Numbered from the stretch's first letter, positions 25,850 to 34,521 are shown. The stretch is DNA of 64,000 bases from Nocardia terrae (GCF_009760405.1 NZ_WRPP01000007.1:1-64000); one strand, 5' to 3'. The notes: generated from the sequence alone by a model not told the origin. A program made the numbers and translations.

Positions 25850-26409
25850 CCGCGTCACCTCACCATCGGGTCGCGCACAGCGGGCTGGACTGTGCTGCAG
25901 CAAGTGTATGCCGTTGCCGCGCTGGCTCGCTGGCGTCCGCGGCGCGCCCCGCGTGTGCGCGCTGTGCCCTATTTGTCGGTTACGACTGTGAAAACACAGC
26001 CGGACCTGCGCGGAAACAGATTGACGAGAAGCGATAACGGTTGCATCATTCGTTACAGTCCCTCGTCTGAACGAGGTCATGCGAGTAACCGGCCGATGAC
26101 CGCCCGGTGAAGCTCGTCCGCCCACAGCAGCTTCCTGGACCCTGCCGTGGCGACGGCGAACGCGAACAGCTTTTACCCCGGCGCGACAGGCGCCACGTGA
26201 ACGAGTGAGGTGAGTGCGAATGGGCTTCCGGCCGTATCAGCGACGACCGTGGACCACGCCCCGCACTGCCCTGTCCGCTCCATTCTTCTGACTGCGCAAC
26301 AGTTTTCACGGCATGCGCCAGCCCCCGGGATCCCCGCCCGGGCCGGCGCGAGGCCGTGTCGGCGCGCGGGGCGGACGTGAGGTGAAGTGCGAACAGAGCG
26401 GAGACGGTG
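25850..26409 (+). other. Long intergenic region upstream of the Stealth gene
   Basis: About 560 bases without a convincing protein gene. It must hold promoters for both the minus-strand PNPOx-like operon and the Stealth gene. A 23-codon reading frame at 26220-26291, preceded by GAGGTGAG, could be a leader peptide but is weakly supported. Other frames here are short and unlike any family I know. Confidence 0.5.
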
Positions 26410-27840
26410 ATGGTGGATGAGTTGGTGGGCCGGGCGACCGTGGCGAACCTGGTGGTATCGGCCGCGGTGATCGACGATCTGCGCCATCTGCGTGGCGAAT
26501 TGGCCGCGGCCGAGGTGCCGTACCTGCTGGTGCGGGATGCCGCGCACCGGCTGGTGCTGGCCGTGGACAGCGGTCATCGGGCCGCGCTCAGACGGGTGCT
26601 CGGGGCCGCGGTGGTAGCCGGATTCTCCTGTAATGAGAAGCAGCACAATGTCTTCCGCCTCGGACGGGATCTGGATCCGGCGCATCACGTGGAGATCGAG
26701 CTGTGGGAGTATCACGGTGACACCGTCGAATGCCCGCGCCCGAATGCCTTGACCCGCATGGTGTTCGACGTCGCCGACGTGGAACCCACGACCGTGCTGC
26801 TCTACGACGCCAGCTGGCCGACCCTGGCGGGCATGTTCACCCCGCACCCGACCGATGTCGGCTTCGACATCGACATCGTGTTCTCCTGGGTGGACGGCAG
26901 CGATCCCGAATTCCGTGCTCGCCGTGCGGGAATGATGGCGCAGGTGGTGGTCGGCGAGGGCGATGAGGCCGATGCCCGCATCCGCCAGATCGACGAGCTG
27001 CGCTATGCCCTGCGGTCGGTGCACAAGAACGCGCCGTGGATTCGCCGCATCTTCATCGCCACCGATTCCCGGGTGCCGGACTGGCTGGCCGAGGATCCGA
27101 AGGTGACCATCGTCCGGGCGGTGGATCATTTCTCCGATGTCAGCGGCCTGCCGGTGTTCAATTCCCATGCGATCGAATGCCAGCTGCAGCACATCGAGGG
27201 ATTGTCGGAGCATTTCCTGTACTCCAATGACGACATGTTCTTCGCGCGTCCGGTGCGGCCGTCCATGTTCTTCACGCCCGCGGGCATCAGCCGCTATATC
27301 GAGGCGGGCACCCGAATCGGCCCGGGCGCCAACAATGAACGCCGCAGCGGCTTCGAGAACGCGGCGCGGGTCAATCGGGCACTGCTGGCTCAGCGCTTCG
27401 GCCATGTCATCACCCGGCATCTCGAGCACACGCCGGTGCCCTTGCGCCGCAGTGTGCTGCTGGAAATGGAGCAGGTCTTCGCCGACGATTTCGCGCGGAC
27501 CCGGGCGAGTCGCTTCCGCGCCGCCACCGATATCTCGGTGACGAATTCGCTGTACCACTACTACGCCCTGCTCACCGGCCGCGCGGTGCCGCAGGAGGCT
27601 GCGAAGATGCGGTACGTGGACACCACCATGTACACCGGTCTGGCCCTGCTCGACGGCCTGGCCAAGCGTCGCAATGTGGATTTCTTCTGTCTCAACGACG
27701 GCAGTTTCCCGGAGGTCCCGGAGGCCGAACGGGTGCGCGCCGTCTCGGAGTTCCTGGACACCTATTTCCCGGAACCCGCGCCGTGGGAGAAGCCGGATGT
27801 CATCGCGGGCATGACGGCCTTCGAATCGGGCGCGGCCTGA
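26410..27840 (+). CDS. Stealth family sugar-phosphate transferase
   Basis: A 476-aa Stealth protein, a family of hexose-phosphate transferases for capsule or wall polysaccharides related to human GNPTAB. All four conserved regions are visible: CR1 DIDIVFSWVDGSDPEF (about 153-168), CR2 IDELRYALRSVHKNAPW...IFIATDS (194-220), CR3 HFLYSNDDMFF (268-278) and CR4 near MEQVFADDFARTRASRFR. Relatives include mycobacterial CpsY. The first 150 residues are outside the conserved core. A GTG three bases earlier is an alternative start. Confidence 0.92.
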   Translation: MVDELVGRATVANLVVSAAVIDDLRHLRGELAAAEVPYLLVRDAAHRLVLAVDSGHRAALRRVLGAAVVAGFSCNEKQHNVFRLGRDLDPAHHVEIELWEYHGDTVECPRPNALTRMVFDVADVEPTTVLLYDASWPTLAGMFTPHPTDVGFDIDIVFSWVDGSDPEFRARRAGMMAQVVVGEGDEADARIRQIDELRYALRSVHKNAPWIRRIFIATDSRVPDWLAEDPKVTIVRAVDHFSDVSGLPVFNSHAIECQLQHIEGLSEHFLYSNDDMFFARPVRPSMFFTPAGISRYIEAGTRIGPGANNERRSGFENAARVNRALLAQRFGHVITRHLEHTPVPLRRSVLLEMEQVFADDFARTRASRFRAATDISVTNSLYHYYALLTGRAVPQEAAKMRYVDTTMYTGLALLDGLAKRRNVDFFCLNDGSFPEVPEAERVRAVSEFLDTYFPEPAPWEKPDVIAGMTAFESGAA

Positions 27841-27847
27841 ACCGGAT

Positions 27848-27880
27848 CCGGGTTCGGCGCAGCTCGCGCGCCGAACCCGG
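27848..27880. terminator. Bidirectional hairpin terminator
   Basis: A 13-bp perfect stem (CCGGGTTCGGCGC and its complement) with a 7-nt loop lies between the convergent Stealth and lipase genes. Confidence 0.8.
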
Positions 27881-27885
27881 ACGGG

Positions 27886-28980
27886 TCACAGCACGTACGG
27901 GTTGAATTCGCAGACCAGGTCCGGGTGGCCGGCCGGGTCCAGGGCGTGCAGGGCGATGGATACCGCGCGCGGGGAGTACATCATCGACAGGTGGTCGGAC
28001 AGGTCGATGCCGCAGCCGTCCTGCAGGGTCACATTGTCGACCGTCGCGCCGGAGCCGGCCTTCAGGAAGGTGGCGTCGTACGGGGTCGAGATCTCGTCGT
28101 GGTCGGTGGCGACGCTGGTGTAGTGCACGCCGGAGACGGTGTCACCGGCCGCGTCGAGGGTCGCGTAGAAGCTGGATCCCGCGACTTGTTCGATCAGGCC
28201 CTGACCGACCAGCAGCTGGCTGAATCCCAGTGTGTTGAAACCCATGTCGGTGATCCGTCGGCCCAGGGTGGCGATGCCGTCGAGAGTGGTGCCGTGGTGG
28301 GTGGCTCCGAAGGTGATCAGCTGATCGACCTTGCCCGCGCCGCCGTCGAACTTCAGGTACTGATCGGCCACCGGGCCGCCCTGGGAGTGTCCGACGATGT
28401 CGACCTTCTTCGCACCGGTCGACGTCAGCACCTTGTCGATGAAGGTGGCGACCTCCTGGGCCGCGTCCTCCATGGGGGCAACGCCGTTCACGCCCGGGAT
28501 CAGCGCGCCCAGGCCGCCCTGTTGCAGCAGGCCCTCCTGGCCGTAATTCAGTGCGTAGACACAGAATCCGGCCTTCTTGATCTCGGGGGAGAAGCGGGCG
28601 AAGCCGTCGTAGGCATTCATCCAGGAGCCGTGCAGTAATACCACCGGCTCGGGATGCGCGGCGCTCGGCTTGCAATTCCAGTCGTTGGCGCCGGCGGGGG
28701 CCATGTTCTCGTTGGCGAGGGAGAAGGTGAAAGCGGCTATGGCGTCGGTCATTTCGGGGCCGTTGCCGGTCGGGATGGTCGAGTGCGGTGCGCTGGAGAC
28801 GCCGGTATCCGCGAGGGCCTTGCCGGCGGTGGTCAGGCCGGAATTGATGGCGGAGACGAGATTCTGGATCGTGGGCTGGGTGTCGGCTCGGGCGTCGGGG
28901 GTCTGGGTCCCGGCCATGAGGGCGAGGGCGGTCGCCCCCATGATCGCCGCGGCGACGCGCATCCGGTTGCGAATGATCAT
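27886..28980 (-). CDS. Secreted lipase/esterase (alpha/beta hydrolase)
   Basis: A 364-aa exported hydrolase. Signal peptide at residues 1-32 (cleavage near ARA-DT). Oxyanion region VVLLHGSW (113-120), nucleophile elbow VGHSQGG (196-202, Ser199), and a C-terminal His in LSDHLSMMYSPRAV. This matches class-2 secreted triacylglycerol lipases of actinomycetes. ATG at 28980 gives the standard signal peptide. Likely substrates are acylglycerols or short esters outside the cell. Confidence 0.9.
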   Translation of the reverse strand: MIIRNRMRVAAAIMGATALALMAGTQTPDARADTQPTIQNLVSAINSGLTTAGKALADTGVSSAPHSTIPTGNGPEMTDAIAAFTFSLANENMAPAGANDWNCKPSAAHPEPVVLLHGSWMNAYDGFARFSPEIKKAGFCVYALNYGQEGLLQQGGLGALIPGVNGVAPMEDAAQEVATFIDKVLTSTGAKKVDIVGHSQGGPVADQYLKFDGGAGKVDQLITFGATHHGTTLDGIATLGRRITDMGFNTLGFSQLLVGQGLIEQVAGSSFYATLDAAGDTVSGVHYTSVATDHDEISTPYDATFLKAGSGATVDNVTLQDGCGIDLSDHLSMMYSPRAVSIALHALDPAGHPDLVCEFNPYVL

Positions 28981-29146
28981 CTGGATGTCCTTCCTGCAGG
29001 TGCCGGGCTGCACTGCCCGAACCTGGATGCAGAAGGTAGAGGGCTGACCGGGGCCGTTCGTCGCGCTTGGGGCGAGGTTCCGGGTTCCTACAACAGCGGG
29101 ATCACCTCGGTGTGAAAAGCGTCAATGTCGCTTGTGAGGTGCCCCA

Positions 29147-29161
29147 ATAGTCGGCTGTTGG
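29147..29161 (+). promoter_or_regulatory. Shared 15-nt upstream motif, copy 1
   Basis: ATAGTCGGCTGTTGG ends 33 nt before the ATG of a secreted-protein gene. The same 15 bases occur at nearly the same distance before two other exported-protein genes (32315, 32868). Confidence 0.5.
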
Positions 29162-29194
29162 AATCCGATTGGTGGTGCCCGCGACTCTTACGGC

Positions 29195-29575
29195 ATGACC
29201 AAGAAGTTCCTCGCCGCCGCCCTTCTCGCCGCCGCTTCGACCGCCACCGTTCTCGGTGCGGGTTCGGCCTCTGCCGACGACGTCCACCAGATCTATTTCG
29301 CCTACAACACCGACAACGGGTACGTGAACGGCCACCTGCAGGGCTTCAGTCACGACACCTATCAGGTCGACGCTCGCGGTGGTCAGGTCATGATCGTGGA
29401 GGCCAGCCCCAACTGGTCCGATGCGGTGGTCACCATCTCCGGGCCGACCGGCACGCTGTCCTACGACCGCCAGTGGTCGCGAGTCGTGCTGCCCTGCAAC
29501 GGTTCCTACCAGCTGCGGGTCTCGTCCCCGAGCCACCAGACCATCGACTACGGCATGAGCGTCAAAATCGACTGA
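29195..29575 (+). CDS. Small secreted protein, duplicate A
   Basis: A 126-aa exported protein with signal peptide residues 1-27 (cleavage near ASA-DD). The mature part is 99 residues, beta-rich, with aromatic residues and a single Cys (LPCNGSYQL). It resembles small extracellular beta-sandwich domains, but I do not recognise a family. An identical protein is encoded at 32363-32743, so the pair reflects a very recent duplication or gene conversion. No Shine-Dalgarno is obvious. Confidence 0.85.
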   Translation: MTKKFLAAALLAAASTATVLGAGSASADDVHQIYFAYNTDNGYVNGHLQGFSHDTYQVDARGGQVMIVEASPNWSDAVVTISGPTGTLSYDRQWSRVVLPCNGSYQLRVSSPSHQTIDYGMSVKID

Positions 29576-29595
29576 ATTTCCCAGGATCCAACCAC

Positions 29596-29622
29596 CGTGG
29601 AGCGTGCCCGGCACGCTCCACG
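29596..29622 (+). terminator. Hairpin terminator after secreted duplicate A
   Basis: A 12-bp stem (CGTGGAGCGTGC / GCACGCTCCACG) with a 3-nt loop, followed by TTTCTG, lies 20 bp past the stop. Confidence 0.75.
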
Positions 29623-29730
29623 TTTCTGCGTTCCGCCGATCCTTTCGGCGGCAGGCGGTATCGCGCCATTCGATTGGGCAGTCTATCGACAGAATGCCCG
29701 CCCATCGGCGGCGACGAAGGAGAAGACGAG

Positions 29731-30228
29731 ATGGCCCAGCGACTTTCGACAGTCGACCCCCAGTGGTCGGATTGGATGAGGGAGAAAGACAGCCTGTGGA
29801 AGTGCCCGACCGACCGAGTGCTGGTCGGGCGGGAACACCGAGGGGACGAGAACGGCACCACCAGATACCGGTACGCCCGCCTGGTTCTCGGTGAGGGCGA
29901 GGACGCACTCACCGCCGCGGTGTCCCAAGGCGAATGGAGCAGCCCGATCCGCGAGTCCAAGAGCAGGTTCGTGGCCAACCGCGGCGAAGTCCTGATCGGA
30001 CGCGAACACCAAGGCGACGAATCCGGCGTGACCAGATACCTCGTCGGCACCGTCTCCGTCGACGATCGCCCCGTCGCCTTCACCGACACCGGCTGGTCGG
30101 AATCCGTACCCGAATCCGCAAGCCAACTCGTCGCCCGCGACGGCGAAGTCATGGTCGGCCGATCCCACTCCGGCGACGAGAACGGTTCCACCCAGCACCA
30201 GAACGCCGCCCCGACCCTCCCGGACTGA
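29731..30228 (+). CDS. Protein with three GRxHxGDExGxT repeats
   Basis: A 165-aa, hydrophilic, cysteine-poor protein without signal peptide. It contains three copies of the pattern V-x-V/I-G-R-x-H-x-G-D-E-x-G-x-T at about residues 30-44, 87-101 and 140-154, each followed by an aromatic/Arg segment. Units are 53-57 residues apart and the linkers between them also align (W-S-x-x-x-x-ES). The conserved His, Asp and Glu could bind metal or form a repeated beta-hairpin. I do not recognise the family. ATG at 29731 has GAAGGAGAAG upstream. Confidence 0.7.
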   Translation: MAQRLSTVDPQWSDWMREKDSLWKCPTDRVLVGREHRGDENGTTRYRYARLVLGEGEDALTAAVSQGEWSSPIRESKSRFVANRGEVLIGREHQGDESGVTRYLVGTVSVDDRPVAFTDTGWSESVPESASQLVARDGEVMVGRSHSGDENGSTQHQNAAPTLPD

Positions 30229-30257
30229 CCACCAGACCGGAAGGGCCACCGCACTTT

Positions 30258-31235
30258 TCAGTGATGGAAGAGCCGAACCCCGGTGCGGGCGAGGGTAATC
30301 CCATGCTCACGGCAGGCCGCGGCGACCTCCTCGGACCGGAGGGAACCGCCCGGCTCGACGATCGTCTCGACCCCGAGTTCGGCGGCGGCGTCGACATTGT
30401 CGCGGAACGGGAGATACCCGTCGGAGACGAGGGTGATGCCCGAAGGCGCGTCGGAGTGCCGTCGTGCCCACCACGTACGCGCCTTGCTCCCCGCGAGCAC
30501 GGTGCAGTCGATGCGGGATTGCTGTCCCGCGCCCACGCCGATGGTCATACCGTCACGGACGAAGACGACGGTGTTGGACTGGGTGTAGCGAGCGGTGATC
30601 AGTCCCAGCAGCGCGTCGACGGTCGCGCATTCGCCGAGCGCTTCGCCGTCTGCCACGCGCAGTAGATCCGCGGAGATCGGCAGACTGTCCCGGTCCTGTT
30701 CGAGGGTGATGCCGAAGACCGTCCGGGACTCGAGGACGGGCGGCCGGAAGGCGGGATCGATCTCGAGGACGAGGAATCGGCCGCCTTTCTTGCGGCCCAG
30801 CGCCGCAACGGTTCCGGGGGCGTAACCCGGGGCGATGATGCCGTCGGAGACCACGCCGGAGAGCAGGTCGGCGAGCTCGTGATCGACCGGTTCCGAGACC
30901 GCGATCATGTCGCCGTAGGACGAGCGCGGGTCGGCGTCACGTGCCCGTGCGTAGGCCGCGGTGACCGGGCCGACCGGGCCGTCGCCCAATCGCCAACTCG
31001 CACGCATGGTTTCGTCGAGCTCGCCGTCCAGTGCCGCGCCCGCCGGGGAGACGTGTTTGAACGACGCCGCGGACGCCTTGCCCGTGGCGCGGCTCGCCTC
31101 GGCGACGAGTTGCCAGGCATTGAGCGCGTCGAGGTAGTTGATCATCGATGCGGAGCCGTGCAGCACTCGAAGGTGGTCGCCGCCGGCCGCCACCCGGGCG
31201 GATTGGTGCGGATTCATGCCGTAGCGCAAGGTCAT
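30258..31235 (-). CDS. Stand-alone AICAR formyltransferase-domain protein (PurH C-domain-like)
   Basis: A 325-aa protein matching only the transformylase half of PurH. LRYGMNPHQ at the start, SFKHVSPAGAA (about 60-70), SSYGDMIAVSE and PVLESRTVFGI are AICARFT features. It lacks the N-terminal IMP cyclohydrolase (MGS-like) domain. It would formylate AICAR with 10-formyl-THF. The full-length purH is expected elsewhere in the genome, so this may be a second enzyme or one adapted to a related aminoimidazole substrate. It is convergent with the triple-repeat gene. Confidence 0.85.
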   Translation of the reverse strand: MTLRYGMNPHQSARVAAGGDHLRVLHGSASMINYLDALNAWQLVAEASRATGKASAASFKHVSPAGAALDGELDETMRASWRLGDGPVGPVTAAYARARDADPRSSYGDMIAVSEPVDHELADLLSGVVSDGIIAPGYAPGTVAALGRKKGGRFLVLEIDPAFRPPVLESRTVFGITLEQDRDSLPISADLLRVADGEALGECATVDALLGLITARYTQSNTVVFVRDGMTIGVGAGQQSRIDCTVLAGSKARTWWARRHSDAPSGITLVSDGYLPFRDNVDAAAELGVETIVEPGGSLRSEEVAAACREHGITLARTGVRLFHH

Positions 31236-31470
31236 TGCGGTACCCCGTCTCTGGTCTCGAGATGGGGAGCACCCAGGCGTACGACGCTCCGATACTGCGC
31301 TTCCTCGTGGTTGGCCCACGCAACGCCAGTCGCGATCGGGTTCAGCCTATCCGAGGCTGCGCGGGGGTGGATTGTTCAGCGCGCCGTCGGCGGGCTGCTC
31401 GATTCGTGTGGGACGCTGGCCGGGAAACGGCACTTTTCCGTCTTTTCGGACCTGGAAGCGAGTGTGCGTC

Positions 31471-32298
31471 ATGGTCGAATACCCGCCGCCTGCGCAGCAG
31501 CCGATGTACCCGCCGATGCCCGAGCCGATCGTCGGCGTCGACGTGTTTCCGCCGCAACAGCATCGGCGGTGGACCGTGCTGCTGCGCGTCATCCTCGCCA
31601 TCCCGCACTTCGTGGTCCTGGCCCTCGTGGGCATAGCCCTGGCGGTCGTCGCCTTCCTCGGCTGGTTCGGGGCGCTGTTCACCGGTGCGCTCCCGGCCTG
31701 GGCAGGTGACTTCCTGCGGGGCGCTCTCGCCTACACCTTCCGCGTCACGGCCTATCTGTACCTGCTGGTGGATGTCTACCCGCCGTTCAGTTTCGAGGTG
31801 AACGCGAACTATCCGGTGCAGGTCCTGTACCCGGCCCCGACCCGCCTGAACCGCTGGGCCGTGTTCTTCCGCTTCATCCTGGCCTTCCCGATCCTGGTCC
31901 TCACCAGCTGGCTGTCCAGCGGCTGGATGGTCATCTCCCCGATCATCTGGCTGATCATGCTCATCACCGGCCGCATGCCCGCCGCGGTCTTCCAGGCCAC
32001 CGCCGCCGTCTTCCGCTGCCAGGTCCGGGTCGACGCCTACTGGCTGATGCTCACACCCACCTATCTGTCCCAGGTCTTCGGCGACGGCCCGCTGCCCGAA
32101 CCCAGTGCCGTCGCGCCGCCGCTGCCCTACACTCCCGCTTCGCCGACGCGCCCCCTGTTGACCTCGAAGGCCGGTCGCGTCCTGCTATGGGTGATCCTCG
32201 TCGTCGGCATCCTCTGGAGCTTCTTCAACCCCTCCCCGAACTACTCCCACCACAACGAGCCCACCCGGACCAACCACGTCGAATGGGGGACTCCCTAG
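31471..32298 (+). CDS. DUF4389 membrane protein
   Basis: A 275-aa integral membrane protein. A Pro-rich N-terminus (about 1-30) precedes several membrane segments (about 36-64, 80-96, 130-150, 155-173 and 240-258). YPVQVLYPAP-x-RLNRWAVFFR is typical of DUF4389, where the domain occurs in tandem. Function unknown. The start at 31471 gives the shortest N-terminus before the conserved PI-x-GVDVFPPQQHRRWTVLLR. Confidence 0.82.
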   Translation: MVEYPPPAQQPMYPPMPEPIVGVDVFPPQQHRRWTVLLRVILAIPHFVVLALVGIALAVVAFLGWFGALFTGALPAWAGDFLRGALAYTFRVTAYLYLLVDVYPPFSFEVNANYPVQVLYPAPTRLNRWAVFFRFILAFPILVLTSWLSSGWMVISPIIWLIMLITGRMPAAVFQATAAVFRCQVRVDAYWLMLTPTYLSQVFGDGPLPEPSAVAPPLPYTPASPTRPLLTSKAGRVLLWVILVVGILWSFFNPSPNYSHHNEPTRTNHVEWGTP

Positions 32299-32314
32299 CG
32301 CCTGGCATGCGCGA

Positions 32315-32329
32315 ATAGTCGGCTGTTGG
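32315..32329 (+). promoter_or_regulatory. Shared 15-nt upstream motif, copy 2
   Basis: ATAGTCGGCTGTTGG, within the duplicated 430-bp block, 33 nt before the ATG of secreted duplicate B. Confidence 0.5.
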
Positions 32330-32362
32330 AATCCGATTGGTGGTGCCCGCGACTCTTGTCGC

Positions 32363-32743
32363 ATGACCAAGAAGTTCCTCGCCGCCGCCCTTCTCGCCGC
32401 CGCTTCGACCGCCACCGTTCTCGGTGCGGGTTCGGCCTCTGCCGACGACGTCCACCAGATCTATTTCGCCTACAACACCGACAACGGGTACGTGAACGGC
32501 CACCTGCAGGGCTTCAGTCACGACACCTATCAGGTCGACGCTCGCGGTGGTCAGGTCATGATCGTGGAGGCCAGCCCCAACTGGTCCGATGCGGTGGTCA
32601 CCATCTCCGGGCCGACCGGCACGCTGTCCTACGACCGCCAGTGGTCGCGAGTCGTGCTGCCCTGCAACGGTTCCTACCAGCTGCGGGTGTCCTCGCCCAG
32701 CCACCAGACCATCGACTACGGCATGAGCGTCAAAATCGACTGA
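32363..32743 (+). CDS. Small secreted protein, duplicate B
   Basis: Encodes a 126-aa protein identical to that at 29195-29575. The nucleotide match covers about 430 bp including 49 bp upstream. The only differences inside the coding region are four substitutions in one short window near the 3' end, all silent (codons for V, S, S and P). Signal peptide 1-27. Function unknown. The repeated blocks are direct and 3.17 kb apart, so recombination between them could delete the genes in between. Confidence 0.85.
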   Translation: MTKKFLAAALLAAASTATVLGAGSASADDVHQIYFAYNTDNGYVNGHLQGFSHDTYQVDARGGQVMIVEASPNWSDAVVTISGPTGTLSYDRQWSRVVLPCNGSYQLRVSSPSHQTIDYGMSVKID

Positions 32744-32765
32744 CGCCCACCATCTCCCAACCAAC

Positions 32766-32822
32766 ATCAGGGAGCTCTCACCGAGGAAATCCGCCCGATT
32801 TCCTCACCGAGAGCTCCCTGAT
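32766..32822 (+). terminator. Two-tier hairpin after secreted duplicate B
   Basis: Outer stem of 14 bp (ATCAGGGAGCTCTC and its complement) and inner stem of 9 bp (GAGGAAATC / GATTTCCTC), separated by short unpaired segments. It differs from the hairpin after duplicate A, so the terminators were not part of the duplication. Confidence 0.75.
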
Positions 32823-32867
32823 CTCGTTGCTGTGCGTTCGGGTGGAGATGCACCTCGAGCTGGGTCG

Positions 32868-32882
32868 ATAGTCGGCTGTTGG
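32868..32882 (+). promoter_or_regulatory. Shared 15-nt upstream motif, copy 3
   Basis: ATAGTCGGCTGTTGG, 34 nt before the ATG of a non-homologous lipoprotein gene. Surrounding bases differ from copies 1 and 2, so this copy is independent support for a regulatory role. Confidence 0.55.
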
Positions 32883-32916
32883 TCGATGGTTAGTGGGTCG
32901 AACGAAGCTTCAAGGC

Positions 32917-33564
32917 ATGAAGAAGAGATTCCTTGGTGCGGTGTTGTTCGCGGGTGCCCTGACGGCGGTGACCACCGGATGCACCCCGGATGGCAGTGTG
33001 TCGGTGACGGTTTCGCCGGCGCCGACCACAGGTGCGGCCTCGACCGGCACACCCACCGGCGGTGGCCAGTCGGGCGATGGTGGCGCGCAGGCCGGGGACG
33101 GCGGCGCTTCGACCGGAACACCGGCTCCCACGGCCGCACCCGTCTCGGAATGCACCAACGGCCAGATCCACGTTCGCGCGGAGAATCTGGACGGCGGAAA
33201 CAAGAACTACAACGGCACCCTGCTGATCTTCGAGACCACCGGCGACGCCTCGTGCTGGCTGGTCGGTTACCCGGGCGTCGACATGTGGTCCCCCGGTGAC
33301 AAATACGTCCACGCCAGCCGCACCCAGTACAGCGCGGTCTTCGGCCAGAACCCCGACCACAGCTGGGTAACCCCGCAACAGATCACCGTCAAACCCGGCC
33401 AACCCGCCCACGCCGTCCTGGAGAACACCGTCACCGACAACGGCCGACCCTGCCCGATCTCCCACACCCTCAACGTCACCCCGCCCGACATGACCGCCAC
33501 CCAACCGGTGGAAACCGGAGCCGTCCACCCCTGCTCGGTGGTGATCCATCCGATCACCCAGTAG
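32917..33564 (+). CDS. DUF4232 lipoprotein
   Basis: A 215-aa exported protein. Signal peptide with a lipobox-like VTTGC (Cys22), then a Thr/Ser/Gly/Ala-rich linker (about 30-85) and a C-terminal DUF4232 domain (about 90-215) with paired Cys (SECTNG ... SCWLVGYPG ... RPCPISH ... HPCSVV). Function of DUF4232 is unknown; it is common on actinomycete surfaces. ATG at 32917 gives the standard lipoprotein signal. Confidence 0.83.
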   Translation: MKKRFLGAVLFAGALTAVTTGCTPDGSVSVTVSPAPTTGAASTGTPTGGGQSGDGGAQAGDGGASTGTPAPTAAPVSECTNGQIHVRAENLDGGNKNYNGTLLIFETTGDASCWLVGYPGVDMWSPGDKYVHASRTQYSAVFGQNPDHSWVTPQQITVKPGQPAHAVLENTVTDNGRPCPISHTLNVTPPDMTATQPVETGAVHPCSVVIHPITQ

Positions 33565-33663
33565 CCCAGCGCTTTCCGCCAACCTGATACTCGGGGCACC
33601 AGAAGGTGTGCCCGCAGTAGTCGCGGCTTGTCGGCCCGGGTGGGCGATCGCAGGATCATCGGC

Positions 33664-34521
33664 ATGCTGTCGGTCGTCATCCCGGTTTTGAACGAGTCGC
33701 AATGCATTCGACGCACCCTCGATCGACTCTCGGCGCAGGACGCCGTCGACGAGATCGTTGTCGTCGACAATGGCAGCACCGACGGCACTCGTGACATTCT
33801 CGGCGCGTACGCGCTCACCAACCCGAAGGTGACGGTGGTCGACGAGCCCGTGCGGGGTGTGGCGCGGGCTCGCAACACCGGATTCGACCGGGCCCGTGGA
33901 GAATTCATCGCCCGCACCGACGCCGACACCATTGTCGATTCCGACTGGGCGGAGGTGATCCGGCGTCATTTCACCGCACACCCGGAAACCGCGGCGCTCA
34001 CCGGAATCACCACGTATTTCGATTCCCCCGTGGGCTTCTTCCTCGAATTCGGCTATCGGCTGCAGGCCCGGCGCGGCCGGCTCGGCGGCCGGGTGGGCAA
34101 TATGCACGGCCCGAACATGGCCATCCGGGCCACGGCGTGGAAACAGGTGCGCGACGCCACCGCCACCCGGCCCGACATCGTCGACGATCTGGACCTCGCC
34201 CTGTGCCTGACCAAAGCCGGTCTGGCCATCGAGCAGCTGACGACCATGCGCGCACGGACTTCCGCCCGCCGCCGCAGAACCAGCCCCGCGAAATGGTGGC
34301 GATTCCAACAGAGCGGCCTCCGCACGATCACCAACCAGGGCTACACCGTGCTGCCCTACCATCGCCTGATCATCGTGGGAGCGTGGGCGACCCACACCGC
34401 GCAGTGGCCCATCTACCGATTCTGGGATTTCGAGCGCCGCCGCTTCACCCTGCACCCGGGCCGGGAACGCCTCTACCCGTTGACCTCGTCGGACCGAGCG
34501 CCGTCAGCGGGCGAACCATGA
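33664..34521 (+). CDS. Family 2 glycosyltransferase
   Basis: A 285-aa GT-A fold enzyme. SVVIPVLNES (residues 3-12), IVVVDNGSTDGTRDIL, GVARARNTGFDRARGEF and the metal-binding RTDADTIVDSDW (about 82-93) are typical GT2 motifs. The acceptor is unknown. A C-terminal segment (HRLIIVGAWATHTAQWPIYRFW) is hydrophobic but not clearly a membrane helix. ATG at 33664 is chosen because the fold begins there; AGGAT lies upstream. Confidence 0.87.
   Translation: MLSVVIPVLNESQCIRRTLDRLSAQDAVDEIVVVDNGSTDGTRDILGAYALTNPKVTVVDEPVRGVARARNTGFDRARGEFIARTDADTIVDSDWAEVIRRHFTAHPETAALTGITTYFDSPVGFFLEFGYRLQARRGRLGGRVGNMHGPNMAIRATAWKQVRDATATRPDIVDDLDLALCLTKAGLAIEQLTTMRARTSARRRRTSPAKWWRFQQSGLRTITNQGYTVLPYHRLIIVGAWATHTAQWPIYRFWDFERRRFTLHPGRERLYPLTSSDRAPSAGEP

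Noticed and set aside
29146..32743. Composite transposon bounded by the two 430-bp repeats
   Set aside because: The repeats encode a secreted protein rather than a transposase, and no terminal inverted repeats or target duplications are visible.
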